This document shows, piece by piece, positions 7,540-14,566 of a stretch of DNA of 16,695 nucleotides. Within the stretch, counting starts at the first letter, position 1. Each line of letters starts with the position of its first letter. Source of the stretch: Solobacterium sp. (GTDB taxonomy: Bacteria > Bacillota_I > Bacilli_A > Erysipelotrichales > Erysipelotrichaceae); assembly GCA_017543025.1 (NCBI GenBank), contig JAFYGX010000236.1:1-16695 (forward strand). Reading direction: 5' to 3'. The notes under the pieces are model-generated. The model saw only the letters and a program-made list of their open reading frames with translations, was not told the origin of the DNA and ran no database searches. A program made the translations under genes and the position numbers.

Positions 7540-8771
7540 GACGGGGAATCCTGGCAGGCATCTCTCTGAAGGGGGAAGAGCGGCGGTTTGAAGGGAAGCT
7601 GGAAGAATGCAGAGCGCTCTGTGAGGCGTGCGGAATCGAAGTGGTCGATACCATCGTACAGCGTTCCCGTTCCATTGATCCCCGGATGGCATTCCGGGCA
7701 GGAAAAGTGCAGGAGCTTACGGCGGCGGTAGAAGGCCTTGACGCAGAACTTGTGGTATTTTCCATGGATCTTTCCGCCGGCATGATCAGCCGGCTGACAG
7801 AAGAAACAGGTGCGGCGGTCATTGACCGGACGGGACTGATTCTTGAAATCTTCTCACAGCGTGCCCGCAGCCGGCAGGCAAAACTGCAGGTGGAGCTCGC
7901 AAAGCTGAATTATGCGCTTTCTTCCCGTACCGATCACAGCCAGCAGGAAGATCACGCCCGGGGCGGGAGTTTTCGCAGCCGGGGTGCAGGTGAAGGAAGA
8001 ACAGCCGGTACGCTGCGTACATCCAGAAAGCGGATTGCAGTGATCCGCAGGGAACTGGATGATCTGGAACATCATTACCGGGTTGCGGAAAACCGCCGGG
8101 GAAAATCAGCACTTAGCCGCTGTGCGCTGGTCGGCTATACCAATGCCGGAAAGAGCTCGCTGATGAATGCGATCCTTTCGCTGGAAAAGGGGATGGACCG
8201 GCAGGTTTATGCGGCGGATCAGCTGTTTGCGACGCTGGATTCGTCCGTCCGCAATGCCGGGTTCGGCACCAGGAGGTTTTTGCTGTATGATACGGTCGGA
8301 TTTGTGTCAGATCTTCCGCATACGCTGATTGAGGCCTTCAAAAGCACGCTTGACTCTGCACGCAATGCGGATCTTCTTCTGAATGTGGTCGATGCCTCGG
8401 ATCCGGAGAGGGATGAAAAAGCGCAGGTTGCGCTAGATACGTTAGCGGAAATCGGAGCCGGCGGGATCAGGGTACTGACGGTCTATACGAAGTGTGATCT
8501 GCTGAATGAACAGGGTCCGGAAGGCGGAATTCTCGTTTCGTCGAAGACAAATGAAGGAATTGAAACACTTCTTGCGCAGATATGTGATACATTGTATCCG
8601 GCTGAGGTGACGCTGCTGTGCGATCTGCCGTATGAAGAACAGCCGCTGCTTCATGAGCTTCAGAAGACGGTGAAGATCACGATTCTGAACGAACATGAAA
8701 ACGGTATTCTGCTGAAGGCGTCAGGTCCGTCGGCGCGTCTGGAACCATTGGAAAGGTATATGAAGATATGA
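7536..8771 (+). CDS. hflX: HflX-type ribosome-associated GTPase
   Basis: This 411-residue protein has an N-terminal HflX domain (about 20-125, with DRTGLILEIFSQRARSRQAKLQVELAKLNYAL-like family features) and a GTPase domain. G1 is GYTNAGKSS (200-208), G3 is DTVGF (252-256), G4 is TKCD (318-321, a variant of NKxD) and G5 is SSKTNEG. HflX proteins split or rescue stalled 70S ribosomes under stress. The linker at about 145-175 keeps RGAGE (149-153) but then diverges from the TxLExDRR motif usual after RGPGE. ATG 7536 overlaps the GNAT stop as ATGA; an in-frame ATG at 7458 lies deep within the GNAT gene and was not used. Its stop overlaps the M18 start by 4 nt. Confidence 0.88.
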   Translation: MRRGILAGISLKGEERRFEGKLEECRALCEACGIEVVDTIVQRSRSIDPRMAFRAGKVQELTAAVEGLDAELVVFSMDLSAGMISRLTEETGAAVIDRTGLILEIFSQRARSRQAKLQVELAKLNYALSSRTDHSQQEDHARGGSFRSRGAGEGRTAGTLRTSRKRIAVIRRELDDLEHHYRVAENRRGKSALSRCALVGYTNAGKSSLMNAILSLEKGMDRQVYAADQLFATLDSSVRNAGFGTRRFLLYDTVGFVSDLPHTLIEAFKSTLDSARNADLLLNVVDASDPERDEKAQVALDTLAEIGAGGIRVLTVYTKCDLLNEQGPEGGILVSSKTNEGIETLLAQICDTLYPAEVTLLCDLPYEEQPLLHELQKTVKITILNEHENGILLKASGPSARLEPLERYMKI

Positions 8772-10150
8772 AAACAGCTTGGGAACATTATGATGAAGAA
8801 AAACTGAATGAGGTGCGCAGTTTTGCACGAGAGTATATCTCGTTTCTCAACCGCACGAAAACCGAACGGGAATTTGTTGCGGAGGCTTCTGCGTTTGCGG
8901 AGCGGGAAGGATTCACCAACATCCATGATTCGGTCGGTGAACTGAATCCGGGTGATCGTTTATATGCCATTAACCGGAATAAGAATCTCTGTCTTTTTGT
9001 AATCGGAGAGCTGCCTCTGACAAAGGGAATGAATATTCTCGGTGCGCATATTGACAGCCCGCGGCTTGATCTCAAACAGAGGCCGGTTTACGAAAAAGAC
9101 GGGTTTGTGCTGCTGGATACCCATTATTACGGAGGAATCAAGAAATATCAGTGGACCGCGCGGCCGATGGCACTGCATGGCGTCGTTGTGAAGAAAGACG
9201 GAACGGCAGTTCCGGTATGCGTCGGAGAAGACCCGGAAGATCCGGTTGTCGGGATCAGTGAGATCCTGATCCATCTTGCCCAGACGCAGCTGCAGAAAAA
9301 AGCGAGCGAAGCTGTGGAAGGGGAAGCACTGGATGTGCTTGCCGGCTCCATTCCGGCAAAGGATACGGAAAAGGATCCGGTCAAGAAGTATCTCCTTGAT
9401 CTTCTGAATGAAAAATACGGAATTGAAGAAGATGATTTCATTTCTGCGGAAATTGAAGTCGTTCCGGCAGAACATGCCCGCTTTTTCGGGCTGGATCGTT
9501 CCATGATCATGGGCTACGGGCATGATGACCGGGTCTGCGCCTATTCTTCGCTGCGGGCGATTCTTGAGATGAAAGTTCCCAAGCGGACTTCCTGCTGTAT
9601 TCTGGTCGATAAGGAAGAAGTCGGTTCGATCGGGGCAACCGGTATGCATTCAAGATGGTTTGAAAATGTGATCGTCAATCTGCTCGATCGCTCCAATGCG
9701 GCTACGCTGCCAGGGCTCAACCGGACGCTTTCCGCTTCGAAGATGCTGTCGAGCGATGTTTCTGCAGCAGTTGATCCAAATTTTGACACTGTATTTGAAA
9801 AGCGCAACGCTTCCTGGCTCGGGGCTGGTCTCTGTCTGCTCAAATATACCGGGTCAAGAGGAAAGTCCGGGTCAAATGATGCGTCCTGCGAATATGTTGC
9901 GGAAGTGCGGCGGATCATGGAAGACAATGAAGTGACTTACCATACGGCAGAACTTGGCGCGGTTGACGCCGGCGGAGGCGGAACGATTGCCTATATTCTC
10001 GGACAGCTGAACATGGACGTGATTGATGCCGGCATTCCGGTACTCAATATGCATTCACCGAGTGAAATCGTATCTGCGGCAGACCTGTTTGAAGCATATC
10101 GCGGCTACAAGTCGTTCCTGGAGCAGGCCGGCAGATCAAATCAGCAGTAA
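8768..10150 (+). CDS. M18 family zinc aminopeptidase
   Basis: A 460-residue cytosolic metallopeptidase with all M18 landmarks: H94 in GAHIDSPRLD, D253/D254 in YGHDDRVCAY, the catalytic pair E283-E284 in DKEEVGSIGATGMHS, DVSAAVDPNFD, and the last zinc ligand H429 in NMHSPSEI. M18 enzymes release N-terminal amino acids from peptides, often acidic or hydrophobic ones; specificity cannot be read from sequence. The length fits the bacterial aminopeptidase-1 branch. ATG 8768 overlaps the HflX stop as ATGA. It is the last gene of the operon, with a strong terminator 31 nt after the stop. Confidence 0.92.
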   Translation: MKTAWEHYDEEKLNEVRSFAREYISFLNRTKTEREFVAEASAFAEREGFTNIHDSVGELNPGDRLYAINRNKNLCLFVIGELPLTKGMNILGAHIDSPRLDLKQRPVYEKDGFVLLDTHYYGGIKKYQWTARPMALHGVVVKKDGTAVPVCVGEDPEDPVVGISEILIHLAQTQLQKKASEAVEGEALDVLAGSIPAKDTEKDPVKKYLLDLLNEKYGIEEDDFISAEIEVVPAEHARFFGLDRSMIMGYGHDDRVCAYSSLRAILEMKVPKRTSCCILVDKEEVGSIGATGMHSRWFENVIVNLLDRSNAATLPGLNRTLSASKMLSSDVSAAVDPNFDTVFEKRNASWLGAGLCLLKYTGSRGKSGSNDASCEYVAEVRRIMEDNEVTYHTAELGAVDAGGGGTIAYILGQLNMDVIDAGIPVLNMHSPSEIVSAADLFEAYRGYKSFLEQAGRSNQQ

Positions 10151-10181
10151 TCAGCTGCCTGAACATATCAGACATATCAGA

Positions 10182-10213
10182 GGTATCATCGAAACCGCGG
10201 TGATGCCTTTTTT
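10182..10213 (+). terminator. rho-independent terminator of the amidohydrolase-M18 operon
   Basis: GGTATCATCG (10182-10191) pairs with CGGTGATGCC (10198-10207), with two G-T pairs and a six-base loop, followed by six T (10208-10213). Confidence 0.88.
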
Positions 10214-10309
10214 CTGTTTCATAAATCAGCCCGCTGCTGTACCGCTTCAGGAAGCAGCAGAGCGGCATGGAGGAAGATGCGGGGCATGGAACAGGGAATG
10301 CAGGAGAAG

Positions 10310-10331
10310 ATACGTATGCATACGTATGCAT
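10310..10331. promoter_or_regulatory. nested palindrome upstream of the DUF6110/ATPase operon
   Basis: The 10-mer TACGTATGCA is repeated in tandem (10311-10320, 10321-10330). Because the unit is near-palindromic this creates two overlapping perfect palindromes: ATACGTATGCATACGTAT (10310-10327) and ATGCATACGTATGCAT (10316-10331). It lies about 35 bp upstream of the extended -10 element. An operator for a dimeric, perhaps metal-responsive, regulator is inference. Confidence 0.55.
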
Positions 10332-10365
10332 GAGTTAGATTTGACTTACTGATGGAAACGGTTTG

Positions 10366-10374
10366 TGCTATGAT
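10366..10374 (+). promoter_or_regulatory. extended -10 promoter of the DUF6110/ATPase operon
   Basis: TGCTATGAT is an extended -10 (TGn plus TATGAT at 10369-10374). The nearest TTGACT (10341-10346) is 22 bp away, too far for a normal -35, so the promoter may depend on the extended -10 or on an activator. The leader to ATG 10405 would be short. Confidence 0.5.
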
Positions 10375-10404
10375 TATCTCTGAATTTAACGGAGGGTGAT
10401 TTTT

Positions 10405-10692
10405 ATGAACTTTTTACATGCAAGACTGGTTGGATACGGCGTATTGCTCGGAACTGCAGGCATCAGAATTCTGACATCGGAAGATGCGAAAAAAGTGTAT
10501 ACCCATCTCACTGCAGCAGGAATGCGCTGTGCTGATGAAGTGATGAAAACAGCACAGATGATTTCGGAAACCTGTGGCGATATCGCAGCGGATGCGAGAG
10601 CACTGAATGAGAAGCGTGCGCAGGAGAGGGAAGCACGGATGATTGAAGACGCCAGAGCGGTTCTTCAGCGCGCCGAAACGAAGAGCGAGTAA
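10405..10692 (+). CDS. DUF6110 family small membrane protein, candidate FezA-like
   Basis: A 95-residue protein. An N-terminal hydrophobic segment (about 8-24) has closely spaced glycines, G10, G12, G16 and G19, including a GxxxG. The SEDAKKVYTHLTAAGMRCADEVMKT segment follows, then a charged helical tail. The pattern matches my memory of DUF6110, which neighbours P-type ATPases in Firmicutes. GGAGGG (10391-10396), 8 nt before ATG 10405, fixes the start; the in-frame GTG at 10396 overlaps that site. The ATPase starts 3 nt after the stop. In Clostridioides difficile, ferrosome loci pair a small membrane protein (FezA) with a P1B-6 ATPase (FezB). Homology of this protein to FezA is inference from size, glycine-rich helix and partner. 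Confidence 0.75.
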   Translation: MNFLHARLVGYGVLLGTAGIRILTSEDAKKVYTHLTAAGMRCADEVMKTAQMISETCGDIAADARALNEKRAQEREARMIEDARAVLQRAETKSE

Positions 10693-10695
10693 ATT

Positions 10696-12834
10696 ATGAA
10701 CTGCAGAATCCTGCATGAATCGGCCGGCCGCATGAGGGTTCATTTTGAACAGCCGCGGATGACCATGGCGCAGGCGGATATCCTTGAAGCGTATCTGACG
10801 CAGCAGGCAGGCGTTCAGCGGGCAAAGGTCAGCGAGCGGACCGGCAATGCCGTAATTGTATATAACGGATTGCGGGAAGCGATCATTCAGTCGCTTGCGG
10901 GGTTTAATTATGAAGACTGCGGCATCACGGCGGATGAACACAGCGGGCGGAAGCTGAACCGGGAGTTTCAGGAAAAACTGGTGCAGTATGTATCGCTGCG
11001 GTTAGTGAAACGGCTGTTCTTTCCGCTGTGGCTGCGCAATGCGATCACAGTATGCGGCAGTATTCCCTATCTTGCCAATGGGCTGAAAACGCTGGCGTCC
11101 GGAACGATCCGAGTGCCGGTGCTGGACGCGGCTTCCATCGGCATATCGATTCTCAACGGGTCATATGATACCGCCTCTTCGGTAATGTTTCTGCTTGGGC
11201 TGAGCGACATTCTGGAAGAATGGACGCACCGCAGATCCGTGGAAGATCTTGCCCGGTCCATGGCGCTGAATATTGATCAGGTATGGGTAAAGAATCCGGA
11301 TGGCACGGAAGGTCTGAAGCCGTTAAGCGAGCTTCATGCCGGCGATCGGTTCATTGTGAGAACTTCTGCTACGATCCCGCTGGACGGAATTGTGGAAGAA
11401 GGAGAAATGACGGTGAATCAGTCTTCGATGACCGGAGAATCGCAGCCGGTGTATAAGCGGAAAGGCTCTCTTGTGTATGCGGGCACCATTGTGGAAGAAG
11501 GCAGCAGTATCTGCCGGGTTACGTGCTCAGCCGGTGAAGGAAGATATGACCGGATCATTGAGATGATCGAAGCATCCGAACGGCTGAAATCGGATACGGA
11601 AAACCGGGCGGCTCTTCTGGCAGACAGACTGGTGCCGTACAGCTTCCTTGCGACGATTCTGACCTGGCTGGTTACCCGCAGCGTACCGCGGGCAACTGCA
11701 GTGCTGATGGTTGATTATTCCTGTGCGCTGAAGCTTGCCATGCCGGTCTCCGTACTTTCTGCGATGCGGGAATGCGCACGGTATAAGATTCTGGTGAAAG
11801 GCGGGAAATACCTTGAGCAGATCGCAAAAGCCGATACGATCGTATTTGATAAGACCGGTACGCTGACGTATTCAAAACCGGAAACCGAAGCGGTCATTCC
11901 GTTCGGCGGGTGGGACGAAACGGAAGTGCTGCGGCTTGCGGCGTGTCTTGAAGAACATTATCCGCATTCGATTGCCAATGCCGTCGTTTCTGAAGCGAAG
12001 CGGCGCGGCATTACGCACGAAGAGAAGCATTCTGAAGTGGAGTATATTGTCGCCCATGGGATTGCAAGCTCGATCGAAGGAAAGAAAACGGTGATCGGAA
12101 GCAGTCATTTCGTCTTTGAAGATGAAGGGTGTACGATTCCGGAAGGGGAACAGGAACGCTTTGATGCTCTGCCGGCGGAATTCAGCCATCTGTATCTTGC
12201 GGTTGGCGGAACGCTGGCCGGTGTGATTCTGATCAGAGATCCGATGCGGCCGGAAGCACCGTATGTGATCAATTCCCTGAGAGACCTCGGCTTCCGCAAT
12301 ATCGTCATGATGACCGGCGATTCATTCCGTACAGCGGAAACGATTGCCCGCCGGGCTGGCGTTGACCGCTTCTTTGCGGAAGTGCTGCCGGAGGATAAGG
12401 CTTCCTATGTCGCTGCTGAAAAGCAGAACGGACATACCGTCATCATGCTGGGAGACGGAATCAATGATTCACCGGCGCTTGCGGAGGCGGATTGCGGCAT
12501 TGCGGTAAGTGACGGTGCGATGATCGCAAGAGAGATTGCGGATGTTGCGATCTCGGATGAGAAGCTGTATTCCCTGCTGACGCTGAAGCAGATTGCAGAT
12601 CTGCTGGAGCGCAGAATTGACCGGAATTACCGGTTTATCATGTCGTTCAACAGTGCGCTGATCCTTGGCGGCATTTTCGGTATTCTGCCGGCCTCCCTGA
12701 CAGCGCTGCTCCATAATGCATCAACATTTCTGATCACGCTTAACAGCCTGAGCAACCTGAATCCGGATGAATTCAGCGAGCTGGTTCAGCAGACGGCAAT
12801 CCGGGAGTTTGATCAGGAACTGACGCTGTTATAG
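10696..12834 (+). CDS. P1B-type heavy-metal P-type ATPase with HMA2-like N-terminus, candidate FezB-like
   Basis: A complete 712-residue pump. The actuator TGES is at 246-249, the phosphorylated D385 in DKTGTLT, the nucleotide-domain HYPHS at 421-425 (equivalent to the P1B HP motif) and GDGINDSPAL at 586-595. Hydrophobic segments lie at about 93-125, 135-175, 312-330, 333-352 and 640-685. The N-terminal 80 residues look like an HMA2 domain with R12-M-R14 and no CxxC. The ion-pathway motif is S342-C-A344 in VDYSCALKLAMP, where classical members have CPC, SPC or TPC. As I recall, P1B-6 pumps such as ferrosome FezB share the SCA-like motif and an N-terminal R-x-[KR]. The ribosome binding site is weak, so translation is probably coupled to DUF6110. 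Transported ion unproven. Confidence 0.9.
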   Translation: MNCRILHESAGRMRVHFEQPRMTMAQADILEAYLTQQAGVQRAKVSERTGNAVIVYNGLREAIIQSLAGFNYEDCGITADEHSGRKLNREFQEKLVQYVSLRLVKRLFFPLWLRNAITVCGSIPYLANGLKTLASGTIRVPVLDAASIGISILNGSYDTASSVMFLLGLSDILEEWTHRRSVEDLARSMALNIDQVWVKNPDGTEGLKPLSELHAGDRFIVRTSATIPLDGIVEEGEMTVNQSSMTGESQPVYKRKGSLVYAGTIVEEGSSICRVTCSAGEGRYDRIIEMIEASERLKSDTENRAALLADRLVPYSFLATILTWLVTRSVPRATAVLMVDYSCALKLAMPVSVLSAMRECARYKILVKGGKYLEQIAKADTIVFDKTGTLTYSKPETEAVIPFGGWDETEVLRLAACLEEHYPHSIANAVVSEAKRRGITHEEKHSEVEYIVAHGIASSIEGKKTVIGSSHFVFEDEGCTIPEGEQERFDALPAEFSHLYLAVGGTLAGVILIRDPMRPEAPYVINSLRDLGFRNIVMMTGDSFRTAETIARRAGVDRFFAEVLPEDKASYVAAEKQNGHTVIMLGDGINDSPALAEADCGIAVSDGAMIAREIADVAISDEKLYSLLTLKQIADLLERRIDRNYRFIMSFNSALILGGIFGILPASLTALLHNASTFLITLNSLSNLNPDEFSELVQQTAIREFDQELTLL

Positions 12835-12859
12835 TGCTGCGTACAACAGCTCATATGAA

Positions 12860-12911
12860 AAAACAGCTGCAGGGCTTCCTGTTTCGTTACGGGAAAAGCT
12901 GCAGCTGTTTT
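12860..12911. terminator. bidirectional terminator between convergent operons
   Basis: AAAACAGCTGCAG (12860-12872) and CTGCAGCTGTTTT (12899-12911) form a perfect 13-bp stem with A-runs and T-runs at either end. An inner 7-bp stem (TTCCTGT/ACGGGAA) closes most of the loop. It lies between the ATPase stop and the convergent small gene and can serve both strands. Confidence 0.88.
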
Positions 12912-12940
12912 GTTATGCGTGAGAGATTTATGGAACGGGT

Positions 12941-13357
12941 TCATTGCAGGATGAATGCGCCGGCAAGGTCAAGCAGGTCGGGTTTCGCAAGCCCCTGACC
13001 GATCATTCCGGGATTCATCTGAATACTGACGCTGCCGCCGAACGGATCAAATTCACAGCAGGAAACGTGTTCTTCTGTTCCTCTGCAGTGCAGGATGACC
13101 CCTTTGCAGGGCAGATCATACGAACACGGGTAGCTGCTGTAATCGCCCGACAGCTTCGGGGTGCGGCGGCCTGTTTTGCGGATGATAAGCGAATTGTCGC
13201 TGTTGTCTTCATACCGCAGCTCGAGCAGACCGCTCATATAGAAACATGCCGCAAGCTCCATCGACCGGATCACAGGATTTCCGGACAGATCCGGAAAGAG
13301 GACGCCGGACAGGGACTGCGCTTCTTCCGCAGAATCCGCTTCTTTCCATTCCAGCAT
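12941..13357 (-). CDS. small cytosolic protein of unknown function
   Basis: A 138-residue soluble protein without signal peptide or membrane segment. The order of motifs is W-x-EADSAEEAQSLSG at the N-terminus, a middle SLIIRKT plus LSGDYSSY, and a C-terminal strand region ending in MIGQGLAKPDLLDLAGAF. I have seen the xIRK...SGDYxxY pattern in uncharacterised Firmicutes domains (DUF4367-like), but the assignment is tentative. The start ATG at 13357 follows the esterase stop by 2 nt on the same strand, with GGAG just upstream, so it is the second gene of that operon. The role is unknown; several Cys residues (for example the adjacent pair in VSCCEF) are notable for a protein of this size. Confidence 0.7.
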   Translation of the reverse strand: MLEWKEADSAEEAQSLSGVLFPDLSGNPVIRSMELAACFYMSGLLELRYEDNSDNSLIIRKTGRRTPKLSGDYSSYPCSYDLPCKGVILHCRGTEEHVSCCEFDPFGGSVSIQMNPGMIGQGLAKPDLLDLAGAFILQ

Positions 13358-13359
13358 GC

Positions 13360-14142
13360 TTATTCTCCGTACAGTTCCGGGAAAAGATAGTTCAGAAAGA
13401 GCGGAACGATGGTTTTCCAGGTTTCTTCGCTGTGCTTTCCGCCGACGACAACGTTGGGAAAGGTGTTGCAGTGATGTTCCTGAAAGGCGTGATTGATCTG
13501 CAGCATCCGGTCCACCGCAAGCGCGAATTCCTTTTTTGGCCCCAGCTCCTTTGAACCGAAGTCGAGATAGATCCGGGTATCCGGGGAAACAGAGCTGGTA
13601 CGAATGTGGTTCAGGGTGGCATCCAGCGTGATGTCCATCGTGGAAGAAAGACAGGCGGCCTTGCTGAAGAGGGCGTTGTATTCACTGATGCAGTAAATTG
13701 ACATCAGACCGCCCATGGAAGAGCCGGCGATGCCGGTATGTTCACGGCCTTTCCGGATCCGGTAACGTTTTTCACACGCCGGTTTCAGCGTATGCGCAAA
13801 CCAGTCAGCGGTGATGGCGCCGAGTACCTTTCCTTCCGGAAACCAGCTACCTTCTTCTGCCGGAAACGGGCAGTACTCGAACAGCCGCATGTCTCCGGTA
13901 TGATTGCAGTCCTGACCGACAACGATCAGCGGCAGGTGACATGCATCAAGATAATCCTTTATCCCCCATGACTGGCCGTATGTGGCGAGATCGTCAAAAA
14001 AAAGATTGTGTCCGTCAAACATATACAGCACCGGATAATCTTCCGTGCTTTCTTCATATCCGTCCGGCAGATATACATAAACGGTACGCGGTCCCTGTTT
14101 CAGGGGAGCGATTTTCAGTCGAAATGTTTCTACTGTTCCCAT
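13360..14142 (-). CDS. alpha/beta-hydrolase fold putative esterase (esterase D / FrsA-like)
   Basis: A 260-residue serine hydrolase without a signal peptide, so probably cytosolic. The nucleophile is S142 in the elbow GSSMG (140-144), H237 in GGKHSEETW is the probable catalytic His, and an Asp in YLDFGSKE the probable acid. The segments RTVYVYLPDGYEES and PVLYMFDGHNLFFDD are typical of the putative esterase family (PF00756), which includes carbohydrate esterases and enterochelin esterase-like enzymes. Substrate unknown. ATG at 14142 is chosen because AAGGAAA sits about 9 nt upstream on the minus strand; an in-frame ATG at 14376 would run back through the promoter and into the insertion sequence. 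It leads a two-gene operon. Confidence 0.88.
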   Translation of the reverse strand: MGTVETFRLKIAPLKQGPRTVYVYLPDGYEESTEDYPVLYMFDGHNLFFDDLATYGQSWGIKDYLDACHLPLIVVGQDCNHTGDMRLFEYCPFPAEEGSWFPEGKVLGAITADWFAHTLKPACEKRYRIRKGREHTGIAGSSMGGLMSIYCISEYNALFSKAACLSSTMDITLDATLNHIRTSSVSPDTRIYLDFGSKELGPKKEFALAVDRMLQINHAFQEHHCNTFPNVVVGGKHSEETWKTIVPLFLNYLFPELYGE

Positions 14143-14161
14143 AATTCTGTTTCCTTTTTCT

Positions 14162-14219
14162 GCATGCCTGACTATTATACCCCCAATTGGCAGAAGGAGA
14201 ACGCTGTGTTCAGGCATGC
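14162..14219 (-). promoter_or_regulatory. esterase promoter bracketed by a 10-bp inverted repeat
   Basis: On the minus strand a perfect TATAAT occupies 14179-14174 with only a weak -35 near 14202-14197. GCATGCCTGA (14162-14171, at the predicted start of transcription) and TCAGGCATGC (14210-14219, upstream of the -35) form a perfect 10-bp inverted repeat with a 38-bp spacer. Each half also contains the palindrome GCATGC. Paired operators with looping are one reading. Confidence 0.6.
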
Positions 14220-14263
14220 GGGTTTCTGTTTTTATCCGTTCGTTATAACATTTGGCCGCGAAA

Positions 14264-14286
14264 ACCACGTGGGCTTGCCCCGTGGT
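14264..14286 (+). repeat. left-end subterminal hairpin of the IS200/IS605 element
   Basis: ACCACG (14264-14269) pairs with CGTGGT (14281-14286), and GGG (14271-14273) with CCC (14278-14280), around a CTTG loop. T14270 is bulged. An imperfect hairpin with one unpaired T is the form recognised by IS200/IS605 TnpA. Confidence 0.8.
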
Positions 14287-14338
14287 AAGCGGACTTTTTT
14301 CTCTACACCGATTTATTTTAGCTGAAATTACACAAAAA

Positions 14339-14355
14339 CATATATTATATATATG
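14339..14355. promoter_or_regulatory. AT-rich inverted repeat ahead of the ribbon-helix-helix gene
   Basis: CATATATTATATATATG is a perfect 7-3-7 inverted repeat 22 nt before ATG 14378, in the presumed promoter of the element. It could be a binding site for the small repressor-like protein. Low sequence complexity makes a chance match fairly likely. Confidence 0.35.
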
Positions 14356-14377
14356 GTATATGAAAGGTATGGACACT

Positions 14378-14566
14378 ATGGATCGTTCAAAAAAGAACTA
14401 TATACAAATGAATCTCACTATACCTGCGGAGTGGAAACCTTTGCTGGAGAACATTGCTCGTATCGTATCTGTGGACGAAGGCAGATCAGTTACCGTCCTT
14501 GAGCTGATACGCAAGGCAATTTGTGAAAAGTACCAGCTGGATGTGAGTGATGACGATGAACAATGA
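14378..14566 (+). CDS. small ribbon-helix-helix-like protein within the insertion sequence
   Basis: A 62-residue basic-to-acidic protein. An N-terminal strand (YIQMNLTIP) is followed by two helices (EWKPLLENIARIVS and TVLELIRKAICEKYQL), the size and layout of Arc/CopG-type DNA-binding proteins. ATG 14378 is favoured by GAAAGG at 14362-14367; in-frame ATGs at 14360 and 14369 are possible alternatives. The stop overlaps the tnpA start, so the two are translated together. A role in repressing transposase expression or assisting TnpA is inference. The fold call rests on pattern only. Confidence 0.65.
   Translation: MDRSKKNYIQMNLTIPAEWKPLLENIARIVSVDEGRSVTVLELIRKAICEKYQLDVSDDDEQ

Noticed and set aside
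10214..10309. Imperfect hairpin with CTGCTG/CAGCAG arms after the M18 terminator
   Set aside because: It has a bulge, no T-run and no recognisable RNA family; nothing beyond a possible chance structure can be supported.
10023..10352. Open frame running from the M18 gene into the intergenic region
   Set aside because: It overlaps the confirmed M18 frame and crosses the terminator; no family features.
14143..14376. N-terminal extension of the esterase
   Set aside because: The extra residues show no family similarity and run through the TATAAT promoter and the IS left end; ATG 14142 has a good ribosome binding site.
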